NCBI GenBank assembly: GCA_029821875.1
Contig: JALGXW010000014.1
Location: 1 to 64,000 of the forward strand
Reading direction: 5' to 3'
DNA length: 64,000 nucleotides
Source of the DNA: Candidatus Hebobacterum abditum
GTDB lineage: Bacteria > Armatimonadota > Hebobacteria > Hebobacterales > Hebobacteraceae
This document shows positions 33,467-41,780 of the stretch, piece by piece; the stretch's first letter is position 1; each line of letters starts with the position of its first letter. The notes below the pieces were generated by a model that was not told the origin of the DNA, did not search any database, and saw nothing but the letters and a program-made list of their open reading frames with translations. A program made the translations under genes and the position numbers.

Positions 33467-34807
33467 TCAGGCCGCCGGCCACACCTCCGAGGGGAGCTTG
33501 GGGAAGATGATCTCGAGCAGCACGTTGGCCTCGTCGGTTCCGCCGCAGTCGGCGTAGGCGTCGCGCAGCTCCTGGTAGGAGCGGTAGCCGAACAGAAGCT
33601 GGCGGAAGGTGAGGAAGGGGAAGGAGGCGGAGGCGCCCTCGGCTGGCTCCCAGGCTTCCACCTTCTTCAGCTTGCCGCGTGCGAAGGCGAGACGGAGGCC
33701 GTCGCGGTAGAAGCTCAGCTTCAGCTCGCCGGTGTGTCCGACCGCGATGGACTCGGCGAGGCGCCCCTCCAGGACAGGGGCGACGTGCCGCACGAAGCCC
33801 GGCAGGTCCGCCACTCGCACGTAGTACGCGTACGGGCCCCAATTGCGGCGGAAGGAGCCCGGAGCGGCCCGGAAGATCGGGTGGGCCTCCGAGACGAAGA
33901 AGTGGATCCACGAGAGGCTCTTCTCCGCCCGCGCGGCCCGCTTCTTCCCGTAGTCGGCGAGGTAGCGCAGCACGCTGGGGGTGACGGCGAGCCAACTGGC
34001 ACCGGGCGCGAGCTCGTAGGGACCCGCGCAGATGGTCTCCTGTCGGCGGGCGCCCCCGCGCTCGTGCGCTAGGAAGCCGACCCGCCGCCCTCCCGCCGTC
34101 TCAACCATGCGCAGCTCCCTGTGAGAGGCGCCTCCCCGCGTGCGGCCGTCGAGCTCGTACCGCCACATCGCCAGGTCCCGCGCGCCCGAGACCAGATAGC
34201 GGCCCATACCCAGCGCATAAGTGCGGCCGACGAAGGGAAGGTCGTCCCGCCTAGCCCGGCGCACCCGGAAGGGCTCCTTCTCTCCCTTCTTTAGCTTCGG
34301 CACCGCCGAGGTGTGAAGGCGGTGGCCGGTGATCATGTCGAGGCCCATCTCATAGCCGAACTGCCGGTAGAAGTAGGGGATGCCTCCGATCATCTGCACG
34401 TGGTGGCCGGCCGCTCGGCTCCACTCGTGCGCGACCTCGAACTGCGCGCGTATCAGCCCTCGCCGCCGATACTCCTTTTCGGTGCCCACGAGTTCAGGTA
34501 TCCCGAGGGGAACGGCGACGCCGCCGTATGACAGGACGCTCGGAATGAGGCACAGCGTCGAGACGATCTCGCCCTTGCGCGTGTCCTCCACCAGAGTGAA
34601 CCACTCCGGCCCGCAGGCCGGATGCCGATCCGACATCAGATCTTGGGTCAAGTTCCGAAGCTCCACCGGCAGGTCATGCTCGCCGCTGTGTATCGCGACG
34701 TTGAAGTCGGCGACGGCCTTGCGGTCCTTGCGCGTCGCCTGGCGGAGCACGAGCCCGTCGCCCAGCTCGCGCGGGGTGAGTTGTGGTACGTACGTCTTTC
34801 GCGCCAC
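33467..34807 (-). CDS. GNAT-family N-acetyltransferase (Eis-like architecture)
   Basis: Protein of 446 residues starting at GTG after TGGGAGGGAAGCGAC. The N-terminal GNAT fold (about 18-165) has the acetyl-CoA loop VGTEKEYRRRGLIRAQFE, matching the R/Q-x-x-G-x-G/A signature, followed by GGIPYFYRQFGYEMG, typical of motif B. Residues 175-330 look like a second, degenerate GNAT domain, and the last about 100 residues resemble the SCP2-like C-terminal domain, the layout of Eis-type acetyltransferases. Substrate unknown. It is divergent from the sigma gene at 35223, with a 415-bp spacer between them. Confidence 0.85.
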   Translation of the reverse strand: MARKTYVPQLTPRELGDGLVLRQATRKDRKAVADFNVAIHSGEHDLPVELRNLTQDLMSDRHPACGPEWFTLVEDTRKGEIVSTLCLIPSVLSYGGVAVPLGIPELVGTEKEYRRRGLIRAQFEVAHEWSRAAGHHVQMIGGIPYFYRQFGYEMGLDMITGHRLHTSAVPKLKKGEKEPFRVRRARRDDLPFVGRTYALGMGRYLVSGARDLAMWRYELDGRTRGGASHRELRMVETAGGRRVGFLAHERGGARRQETICAGPYELAPGASWLAVTPSVLRYLADYGKKRAARAEKSLSWIHFFVSEAHPIFRAAPGSFRRNWGPYAYYVRVADLPGFVRHVAPVLEGRLAESIAVGHTGELKLSFYRDGLRLAFARGKLKKVEAWEPAEGASASFPFLTFRQLLFGYRSYQELRDAYADCGGTDEANVLLEIIFPKLPSEVWPAA

Positions 34808-35075
34808 GTCGCTTCCCTCCCAAGTGGGAACACACGCGCCTGCCTCTCTCCACGTGACTGTCCCCGTGAAGAAAAGCAGGCGCGTCGAGGGCCGATATCG
34901 CGTTCGTCCTGCTGAGTGAGTATCGTTTTGTCGCTGGTCGGCCGCGCCTACTCTACCGCGCCCGGCCTGGACGCGTCAACTCCGCCCCGACGCCTCGCCC
35001 GGGATGTCGTACCTCACGCGGGGGCCTGCCTGAGTCGTGACTGCAACCGCGCCGGCAGCCTGCTCCCGAAGCAAC

Positions 35076-35115
35076 GCAACCTGCCGAGGCCGTCGTGCGG
35101 CGGGGGGCAGGTTGC
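35076..35115. repeat. 10-bp inverted repeat in divergent spacer
   Basis: GCAACCTGCC (35076-35085) and GGCAGGTTGC (35106-35115) with a 20-nt G/C-rich loop, between the divergent GNAT and sigma genes (34808-35222). Could be an operator or an RNA hairpin; the rest of this spacer shows no gene. Confidence 0.6.
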
Positions 35116-35222
35116 GGGCCGTCGAAGCCTCGGAATGTGAGGGGGCGGGGTGCGGGATTTCGGACGGATTCGCATTAGTACACGAGTAGAGGCGCACTCG
35201 CGCGAGAGCCGGGAAAGGCCGA

Positions 35223-35834
35223 GTGTCGATGGGGGAAGCCGACGTCTCGAGGGCGACGACTGGCGGCGAGGAGGCCGCGGCCGTGTTGGTCGAGGGCCTG
35301 CGGGTCGGTGACGATGGGGCCTACGGCCGGCTCTACGACGACTTCGGAGAGCCCGTCCACCGGTACGTCGCCAGGCTGCTGCGGACGGGGGACGAGCTGG
35401 CGGAGGACGTGATGGTGCAGACGCTGGCCGAGGCCGTGCACAACATCGACCGCTTCGACCCGCGCCGATCAACTTTCCGGGCCTGGCTGTTCGGCATCGC
35501 TCGGCAGAGAGCGCGGGAGGAGCTGCGCCGGCTGAACAGGCGTAAGGCGGTGCCGGCCGGCGCGCAGGTGTCGCTGGAAGCGCTGCCCGAACAGGCTGGG
35601 GCGGCCGACCTGGCGACGGAGTCGGCCGAACGGCTGGACGCGAGGCGACGGGTGCGGGAGATCAGGAGCTGTCTCTCGGGCCCCGAGATGGAAGTGCTGG
35701 TGCTTCGCTGCGTCCACGAGTACTCGCTCAGGGAGATCGGCCACATCATCGGCCGCTCCGAGCGAGCGGCCGAATCGCTGCTGCGCCGGGCCAAGCAGAA
35801 GGCCCGGGAAGGGCTGGACCGCGATGATGGATGA
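35223..35834 (+). CDS. ECF-like RNA polymerase sigma factor
   Basis: Sigma-70 family factor of about 203 residues (GTG at 35223; an ATG at 35229 is closer to the GGGAAAGG SD). Region 2 is at about 38-108 (AYGRLYDDFGEPVHRYVARLL, DELAEDVMVQTL, FRAWLFGIARQRAREELRR). Region 4 is at about 150-198 (GPEMEVLVLRCVHEYSLREIGHIIGRSERAAESLLRRAKQK; only partly quoted as a landmark). The stop overlaps the next gene's start by several bases, so the pair is translationally coupled. A degenerate relative is at 62112-62665, also followed by a membrane sensor protein. Confidence 0.9.
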   Translation: MSMGEADVSRATTGGEEAAAVLVEGLRVGDDGAYGRLYDDFGEPVHRYVARLLRTGDELAEDVMVQTLAEAVHNIDRFDPRRSTFRAWLFGIARQRAREELRRLNRRKAVPAGAQVSLEALPEQAGAADLATESAERLDARRRVREIRSCLSGPEMEVLVLRCVHEYSLREIGHIIGRSERAAESLLRRAKQKAREGLDRDDG

Positions 35835-36834
35835 TCGCTGCGAGAAAGAGCTCGGCGAGCTGCTGGAGTCGGGCGATCCGGTGCGGCCGTTGCGGGCCGG
35901 CGCGAGGTCGCGGGCGCTCCGAGCGATGCAGCGGTCCGCCGCGCAGGGGCCGACCAGCTCGCTGCTCGATCGAATCCTCGGGAAGGGGGAGAAGAAGATG
36001 AGGCGATTCGCCTATGTGGTTGCGTTTCTCGTGCTCATGGGGGCAGCGGCTGGTGTCTTCACGCGGTCGGCCCCGCCGGACCCGCGGAGCATACTCGTCA
36101 GAGCGGCGGAGGCGATGGAAGACGCGACATCGGTGCGCATCGTCGGGCACGGATGTGTAGGCGACCCGTCGTCGCCCAGCGGCATGAGGATGATGTCGGA
36201 ATCGTACGACATGTCGTGGAGGTACAACACGAGTGAGCGGGGAGTGGAATGGTGCATGCGCAACAGCGGCCGCAAGGGGCTCGCCTATAAGATCGATCTG
36301 GACAAGAAGGAGTGGCGATTCTACGACCGCGCCGCGGGCATCTGCTACAGGGCGGATATCACTGAGGTCATGTCCCAGGCGGAGGTACAGGTGCGCGCGA
36401 TGCGAGAGAGTGCGAAGAAGAGGCTGCCCGCACAGCCAGTCAAGGAACTCGATTGGCTCTCGGATAGGCAGGAATCGGTAGAGACGGAGACGCGCGACGG
36501 GCGGAAGATCGCTATCGTCACGGTTACCGGCATGAACTCGCTGACGCCGGAGCCCCTCGCTGAGCGCCACGTGTTCGAGGTCGACATGGCGACGAATCAC
36601 CTGCTCCGGAGCAAGCGCTACGTGCGCGCTGAAGGCAGCGAGGAGCAGCTGCTTGAGACCGTCGATCTCGTGGACTACGACGTGCCGGTGCCCGGCCCTC
36701 CGGAGGACGCGAAGATAGTGACCGCGACGGCCAGAGTGCAGGACTTGGATGTGCCGAACTTGGGGAAGTATCGCAGCCTCCAGATGGTCGCGCCTGACGG
36801 CGAGATCATCGTGCAGAGCGATCAGCCGAGGTAG
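35824..36834 (+). CDS. Single-pass membrane partner of the sigma factor (anti-sigma/sensor type)
   Basis: Protein of 336 residues overlapping the sigma stop by 11 bp. The first about 57 residues are charged and cytoplasmic, then one membrane helix (about 61-80, FAYVVAFLVLMGAAAGVF). The remaining about 255 residues would be extracytoplasmic and resemble LolA/outer-membrane-lipoprotein-sorting or RseB/MucB-like beta sheets: RKGLAYKIDLDKKEWRFYD, and later NHLLRSKRYV. By position and topology it is most likely the regulator of the sigma factor, sensing an envelope ligand. No zinc-finger HxxxCxxC motif is seen. Confidence 0.75.
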   Translation: MMDDRCEKELGELLESGDPVRPLRAGARSRALRAMQRSAAQGPTSSLLDRILGKGEKKMRRFAYVVAFLVLMGAAAGVFTRSAPPDPRSILVRAAEAMEDATSVRIVGHGCVGDPSSPSGMRMMSESYDMSWRYNTSERGVEWCMRNSGRKGLAYKIDLDKKEWRFYDRAAGICYRADITEVMSQAEVQVRAMRESAKKRLPAQPVKELDWLSDRQESVETETRDGRKIAIVTVTGMNSLTPEPLAERHVFEVDMATNHLLRSKRYVRAEGSEEQLLETVDLVDYDVPVPGPPEDAKIVTATARVQDLDVPNLGKYRSLQMVAPDGEIIVQSDQPR

Positions 36835-37564
36835 ACCTGAGGACGGCTGGTGCGTGTAAGCCCGGGGTGGTAACGCCGGGTGTCCTTGGCAGGGTCCATG
36901 AAGCCGTCTGCAGGCGTTGAGGACCCGTCAGGCCGTTGTGGGGGCGCTCTGGTGAGCGGACAAGTGTCTGGACACACGCGGTGCCCAGCAGCGCCGGCTG
37001 GCGGGAGAGCAAAGAGGTGAAGCGGCTGGGGACTCCCTTGCGTCCCCGTAGCAGCGGGCGGCCCTGCATGGGCGGGGCCGCCCGCGTTGCCTCGGTAGCC
37101 CTGCGGGAACTCCCGAAACGCCGGAGAACATCAGCCCTCGCCTGAGCGGCCGCACTTGGCGAGCCCTTCCCGTGTCTGCTACAATGCCACCCAGCACTGT
37201 GACAGGAGGTGGCCGAGTTGGCCTTGCTGCGTCGGTCATAGCCCCTGTAGGGGAGGACGCCGACGCCGGTGCGCAGACAACACGCCTATCGGCGACCAGT
37301 GACGGTCGCAGCGATTGTCGCCGGCGGTGCCGAGTGACGACCGCGAGAGCCGCTGCTGGGCAGTGGCCGGGACAATTCACAAACCCGGTCGAGGTCCGGA
37401 ATCCCGGCTGGAATGCCGGGAGGAAGTTGGAGCCGAAAGTAGTCGCCGGCGCGAGAGCCCGGCGGCGAACTGGCCTCTGTCTCTGCTAGCCCGGGACCCT
37501 TAGGGGGAGAGCGAACCGCACCCTACCCCTCGATACGACATCGCTCGTATTGAGAGGGTGGGCT
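36835..37564. other. 730-bp structured non-coding stretch, possible ncRNA
   Basis: No reading frame here looks like a real protein. Several strong hairpins are visible: 37054-37063 with 37076-37085 (10 bp), and 37529-37538 with 37545-37554 (10 bp with G-U). TTGGCG-18-TACAAT (37157-37186) is a fair promoter, starting a plus-strand transcript of about 350 nt that would end at the second hairpin. I could not match it to RNase P RNA, tmRNA, SRP RNA or a known riboswitch by their core motifs. Confidence 0.4.
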
Positions 37565-37921
37565 GTGACCCAGAGAAGAAACTTCCTCGGCCGCACCAAC
37601 GAGGGATTCGCCTGCGATCGCTGTGGGCTGGAGGTCCTTCCGCTGGCCCGCGGCGGATTCCGGAACCATTGCCCGCGCTGCCTGTGGAGCAAGCACGTCG
37701 ATGGCGTGCCGGGCGACCGCAGCGCCGCGTGCGGAGGGGCGATGGCCCCCATTCGCGTCGAGCCCGACGCGAAGCGGGAGTGGATGATCGTCCATCACTG
37801 CCTAGCCTGCGGCTTCCTCCGCCGCAACCGCGCCGCGCTCGCCGACCCAAGGCAACCTGACAACCTCGAGGCGCTCATCGACCTCGCACGCCAGGCCGCC
37901 GTGGGTCAGCGCGAGAGGTGA
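37565..37921 (+). CDS. RNHCP-domain protein
   Basis: Protein of about 118 residues of the RNHCP family, named for its FRNHCPRCLWSKHVD motif, here complete. Other family landmarks are FACDRCGLEVLP (first Cys pair), PGDRSAACGGAMAPI and HHCLACGFLRRNR (further Cys pair). The cysteines probably bind zinc. The function of this family is unknown. The GTG at 37565 is favoured because it gives MTQRRNFLGRTNEGF; a TTG at 37550 would add five residues and overlap the hairpin at 37529-37554. It stands alone between the structured spacer and an empty 290-bp gap. Confidence 0.85.
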   Translation: MTQRRNFLGRTNEGFACDRCGLEVLPLARGGFRNHCPRCLWSKHVDGVPGDRSAACGGAMAPIRVEPDAKREWMIVHHCLACGFLRRNRAALADPRQPDNLEALIDLARQAAVGQRER

Positions 37922-38212
37922 GGCCGGAAGCAGAGACAGTCGCCCGCGACAGATCCTCCATGGCTAGGGGCCCAACGGCCGCCAGGCCCTCTCCCAGGCG
38001 CGGCCTTGGCGGTCGGGAGACTGACGAGCCCTCTCCTGCCCCCAATCCGCCCTGTAATCCAGTAGAATCCCTCCTCGAAATGTGGGTTAGCTATCTAGTA
38101 GCCATTGCGAATGCCCGTGGTCAGGGCGCGGGCAGCGGCCGTCACCGCGGGACTCGGCGCTGAAGGCAGGTGCAGTAAGCGACGCACGAGCACGCAAGGG
38201 AGGGCAAGTGAG

Positions 38213-38578
38213 ATGGAGCAGAATCAATGCACGAGCTGTGGCAGGGCGATCCCGGCGGGCGTGGCCCAGTGTCCGCACTGTGGCGCGACGCTGGCCGCCG
38301 CGCCGCCGGCCTACTCTTCGGTTCCCCATCGCGGGGGCATGATCCTGGCCTTCGGGATTCTCGGCCTCATCTGCTGTGCCCCGTTGGGGATTGTAGCCTG
38401 GGTCATGGGGAACGGCGACCTGGCCGAGATGGCCGCGGGTCGGATGGATCGCACCGGGAGCGGGATGACGCAGGCGGGCAAGATCTGCGGGATCGTCGCC
38501 GTGGTTCTCTGGGTCGTCGGCGCCGTCATCTCGATTATGCTCTTCGCGTTGGGGACGGCGATTCCGTTCATGGAGTAG
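38213..38578 (+). CDS. Zinc-ribbon DUF4190-like membrane protein
   Basis: Protein of 121 residues; ATG at 38213 after AAGGGAGGGCAAGTGAG. An N-terminal zinc ribbon (CTSCGRAIPAGVAQCPHCG) is followed by a short Pro/Ala linker and two membrane helices (about 43-64 and 92-115) enclosing GNGDLAEMAAGRMDRTGSGMTQAGKICG, the DUF4190 signature loop, of which only part is quoted here. DUF4190 proteins are small, of unknown role, often annotated as interacting with membrane-stress systems. The DUF2752 gene follows 40 bp later on the same strand and may be co-transcribed. Confidence 0.85.
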   Translation: MEQNQCTSCGRAIPAGVAQCPHCGATLAAAPPAYSSVPHRGGMILAFGILGLICCAPLGIVAWVMGNGDLAEMAAGRMDRTGSGMTQAGKICGIVAVVLWVVGAVISIMLFALGTAIPFME

Positions 38579-38618
38579 GGCGTCTCTGCACGTGACCGAT
38601 GGCGATGGGTGAAGGCCG

Positions 38619-39080
38619 ATGAATCGACGCATGCTCCTGCCCTGGGCGCTGCTGGCGATCTGCCTCGCGCTCTACGCGTGCGTGGTGGCCTATGAGGCGC
38701 GGGGCGGACACGCGCCTGTGCTCTGCGTCTTCCGTGCCACGACCGGGACGCCGTGCCCCACCTGTGGGGCCACGCGAGCCACGCTGGCGCTCGCCGCGGG
38801 GGAGGTGGGCGCTGCCCTTCGACTCAATCCACTGATCGCGGGGGCCTGGCTGCTGTCGCCGCTGGCGGCGGCCGCGGTCCTCGCCTGGCGGAGACGGACC
38901 CCGCGCCTGGGGCACCACGCTCAGGCCCGGCTGAGACAGGCGGCTCTCTCCCTGCTCCTGGTGGTGCTAGCGGCGAACTGGGCCTACGTGCTCCGCCACC
39001 CTCCCGAACTCGAGAACAACGGAGGCGAGGCCCGCCTGCGCGCAGTCCTCGCGCCGGAAGCAGGGCCCGGGGGCCGCTGA
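38619..39080 (+). CDS. DUF2752-family membrane protein
   Basis: Protein of 153 residues. It has the DUF2752 hallmark: a hydrophobic N-terminus (about 6-26), then CVFRATTGTPCPTCGATRATLALAAG with a CPTCG motif, and LRLNPLIAGAWLL, where conserved NPL is diagnostic. Two further hydrophobic stretches follow (about 78-97 and 115-132). Function unknown; the Cys pair could bind metal. It has no strong SD and is near enough (40 bp) to the upstream DUF4190-like gene to share its transcript. Confidence 0.88.
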   Translation: MNRRMLLPWALLAICLALYACVVAYEARGGHAPVLCVFRATTGTPCPTCGATRATLALAAGEVGAALRLNPLIAGAWLLSPLAAAAVLAWRRRTPRLGHHAQARLRQAALSLLLVVLAANWAYVLRHPPELENNGGEARLRAVLAPEAGPGGR

Positions 39081-39147
39081 CCCGGCAGGTCCGTCCGCGC
39101 TCGCCGACCCGAGGCAGCCGGACTGGCGTCGCCGGCGGCCAGCCCCA

Positions 39148-39242
39148 CCTATCCCTCCTCTTGCCGGCTCAGCCTCATCAGCGGCAGGTCGCCCTTCCAG
39201 GCGGCGTGGTTCCACTTCGGGGACTGGCTCTGCCGATTGAGC
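39148..39242 (-). pseudogene. Duplicated 3' fragment of the extended sigma gene
   Basis: On the minus strand this stretch encodes SPKWNHAAWKGDLPLMRL and a stop, matching PAKWNHAGWKGDLPLMRL at the end of the sigma gene at 39807. The nucleotide match is about 50 bp (39171-39220 against 39829-39878, three or so mismatches). It lies directly after the nucleotidyltransferase stop codon, so that gene is bracketed by direct repeats. Confidence 0.75.
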
Positions 39243-39782
39243 CTAGTCTTGTTCCGCTTCCTCAATCAACTCCCCAATGTGGGCCGCGAAGTCGCCCCAT
39301 TCCGCGTACTGCAGGCTGCTCGCTGTCCCCGCCTTGTATTGCCTGAAGGCAGCTAGCTGCTCCTCCCAGGCACTTGCCACCGCTGGATGCTCTCGGAAGT
39401 ACTCCTGCAGCCGGCGCTGGAAGCGCGTCGCCAGCCCATGTGGATCGCAAACGATCTGGCCTCGTGCCAGAGGATAGTAGGTGAAGGGCTCTTCGCTGAC
39501 AGCCTTCTCCAGGGCCTCGGTAGGCCAGCACGCGAAGTGCACGACGACTCCCTCCAGCCGTGACTCGAAGAGCGTCATCCCCTTCTCGCGGTGGAGAACT
39601 GTGGGGTCAAAATCCCGCAGATCGCAGCGGTTGCGGACGACCAGGCAGAGATCCAGGTCAGAGTCAGGGCGTTCCTCACTCCTCTGCACGCTCCCGAAGA
39701 GGATCACCCCGCACTCCATCTCGCTGCGGCGGAGACGCTCGACGACCTCTGCGAGAAGAAGGCGATGCCTGGTCATGCCCAT
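39243..39782 (-). CDS. Nucleotidyltransferase-domain protein (MNT/kanamycin-NT type)
   Basis: Protein of 179 residues. The polymerase-beta-like core is plain: GVILFGSVQRSEERPDSDLDLCLVV contains the GS motif and the DxD metal pair (Asp41/Asp43 region), with a third acidic residue likely in VVVHFACWP nearby. The C-terminal half is helical (QRRLQEYFREHP and following). Such minimal NTases act as antitoxins (MNT of HEPN/MNT pairs), as aminoglycoside or nucleic-acid modifiers, or unknown. No HEPN gene is adjacent. The gene is flanked by a 50-bp direct repeat derived from the neighbouring sigma gene, which suggests insertion or tandem duplication. Confidence 0.82.
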   Translation of the reverse strand: MGMTRHRLLLAEVVERLRRSEMECGVILFGSVQRSEERPDSDLDLCLVVRNRCDLRDFDPTVLHREKGMTLFESRLEGVVVHFACWPTEALEKAVSEEPFTYYPLARGQIVCDPHGLATRFQRRLQEYFREHPAVASAWEEQLAAFRQYKAGTASSLQYAEWGDFAAHIGELIEEAEQD

Positions 39783-39806
39783 GGAGAAGGACTTCTCGGC
39801 TCTCCC

Positions 39807-41510
39807 TCACGGCCCCTCCGGGGGCACGAGCCTCATCAGCGGGAGGTCGCCCTTCCAGCCGGCGTGGTTCCACTTCGCCGGCGGCGAGTCGCCAAGTTCG
39901 GGCAGCGTCCCCTGCTTCACCATGAACCGCAGGGCCTCGCCGAGGATGAAGCCGCACAGCCAGTGTCGCCACACCGGGTACTGGTCGCGGCGGTGCTCGT
40001 ATCCCATCTCGTCCAGCAGCGCGTCCAAGTCAGACCAGATTGGAGCGAGCACCTCGGTTGCGATCGGCTCGATGATCCGAAGCACCACTGGCGCAAGCAC
40101 CTCGCTGTCGCCCTCCCGCCAGACGGGGAAGGTAGGCCGATAGGCATCGCCGTCGGCGCGCTCGACAAGGCTCTTGCTGACCAGCTCGGCGAGCGTGGAC
40201 CTATACTGCTCGCGCTCCTCCTCGTCGAAGTGGGAAAGCATCTTCTCCTCGGGCAGCGGCCCCTCCAGCAGCGCGACCAGCACCTCTCGCCCGCGGGGCG
40301 GAGGCCCGAAGATCCAGTCGTAGCCTTTGTGACTCATTGAGGGGCCAAAGTGCCCCACGCCCCAGGCCGGGCGCTCGGTGCCGTACCACCCAGGCGCGTC
40401 CATCTCCGGACCCTCAGGCACGTACTCGTAGCCGCCCAGCCAGTAGGGGAATCCGCCGGGCCGCATCGGCCGTGGCTGCGTCTTTGCTCCGCACAGGAGA
40501 GCGGGGACGCCGCGGTTCGCGACGATGAGGCAGTTCACCGCCCACACGACGTCATCCCACGACCACCCCGACGAAGCCAGGGGCGTCCGCTCATAGGCCG
40601 CGCGCAGCGCCTCCTGCGAGTCGGCCAGCCGGCGCGCTATCTCGCCCGCAGGCTCGCGCATGCGGGCCACCAGCTTCCGCCAGTCTTCGGCGTCGAAGGC
40701 CATGAAGTTGAGCAGGTAGGTATCCTTGCGCGGCGAGACGAGCACCTCCAGCTCGGCCAGATTGTGGACCACACCGGCCACATACTTCTCGTGGGCCTCG
40801 ACCGCGGTGGCGATCTCCTTCACGGTCTTGGCGCGCTTGTTGACACTGAGGCAGATCGTCTGGGCGAGAGCTGAGTGGAGACGCGTCGGCACGTCCCATT
40901 CCCCGTGTGGCACTTCGCCGGACATCCAGTTGGACAGTGTCCGCGGTCCCGTCGGTTCGGTGTCTGTCATGGCTCTGCACTCCGTGCGCACCTTGCGGCG
41001 CGAGTCGTGGAGGATCCGCTTCACTCTCCCGGCCGACACCCCGAGCTTCCCCGCGATCTCTTCACAGGTGAATCCCTCGAGGTAGTGCAGGATCATCACC
41101 TGCCGGTGTCGCTGGGAGAGCGCGCTCAGGGCCCCGCGAACGAGCGCCACTACTTCTTCCGGTGGCTTGGGTGGTGGCGCGGCGGCCCCGACCAGGCTGT
41201 AAAGAGCGGCCGACTCGGTCGGCTCCGGCGTCCGACGGCCGTCGCGGTGCCACTGGACACTCTGTCGGCGGACGATGGTGTTGAGCCACTGCCCGAAGCG
41301 GGTCCCGTCGCGCAGCGAGTCCAGCGACCGGAAGGCCCGCAGCAGCGCCTCCTGCACCACGTCCTGCGCGGCCTCGGCCTGGCCGGTGATGTGCCGGGCG
41401 ATGTCGTAGAGCCGGCCGCGGTGGCGCATGACGAGGTGGTCGAAGGCGGCCACCTCGCCCCGGCGCGCCCGCTCCACCAGCTCGGCATCGGTCCCCGGCC
41501 CAGGCCTCAT
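39807..41510 (-). CDS. ECF sigma factor with long C-terminal extension
   Basis: Protein of 567 residues, three times the normal ECF size. The ATG at 41510 follows GGGAGG by ten bases and gives a normal ECF N-terminus; the open frame running further upstream is only antisense to the BACON-SLH gene. Region 2 is at about 22-90 (LYDIARHITGQAEAAQDVVQEALLRAF...); region 4 is at about 118-178 (LSQRHRQVMILHYLEGFTCEEIAGKLGVSAGRVKRILH, partly quoted). The 390-residue tail has two winged-helix-like blocks (about 210-265, KTVKEIATAVEAHEKYVAGVV; and about 395-445, GREVLVALLEGPLPEEKMLSHFDEEE) and an aromatic-rich segment (FPYWLGGYEYVPEGPEM). The tail is likely a built-in sensor or inhibitor; no separate anti-sigma gene is adjacent. 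Confidence 0.85.
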   Translation of the reverse strand: MRPGPGTDAELVERARRGEVAAFDHLVMRHRGRLYDIARHITGQAEAAQDVVQEALLRAFRSLDSLRDGTRFGQWLNTIVRRQSVQWHRDGRRTPEPTESAALYSLVGAAAPPPKPPEEVVALVRGALSALSQRHRQVMILHYLEGFTCEEIAGKLGVSAGRVKRILHDSRRKVRTECRAMTDTEPTGPRTLSNWMSGEVPHGEWDVPTRLHSALAQTICLSVNKRAKTVKEIATAVEAHEKYVAGVVHNLAELEVLVSPRKDTYLLNFMAFDAEDWRKLVARMREPAGEIARRLADSQEALRAAYERTPLASSGWSWDDVVWAVNCLIVANRGVPALLCGAKTQPRPMRPGGFPYWLGGYEYVPEGPEMDAPGWYGTERPAWGVGHFGPSMSHKGYDWIFGPPPRGREVLVALLEGPLPEEKMLSHFDEEEREQYRSTLAELVSKSLVERADGDAYRPTFPVWREGDSEVLAPVVLRIIEPIATEVLAPIWSDLDALLDEMGYEHRRDQYPVWRHWLCGFILGEALRFMVKQGTLPELGDSPPAKWNHAGWKGDLPLMRLVPPEGP

Positions 41511-41780
41511 CGGAAGCCGTCCTCCCGCCAGTCCAGACGCGGCACACCGCCCAATGGTTTGCCTTCGGAGGCGGGAGGCAGACATCCTACTGATGGACGG
41601 CCAGGAGCCCCCCAGGCGCGACCCGGTCGCGTTGCCGACTGAGGCGGAGAATTGGCGGCAGGGGGGCTGGAGGCAGTGGCGAAGGGTGGTCAGTGGGACC
41701 GAGGTCCGGAGTGCTCTTTCCCTGAGTCGGGCCCAGCAGCACCGTGCCTTGCGCGGGACTATGGTGTAAAGGGGAGCCAA

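Noticed and set aside
36928-37380. 150-residue minus-strand frame in the structured region
   Set aside because: Arg/Pro/Ala-rich, no SD and no domain; overlaps the hairpins.
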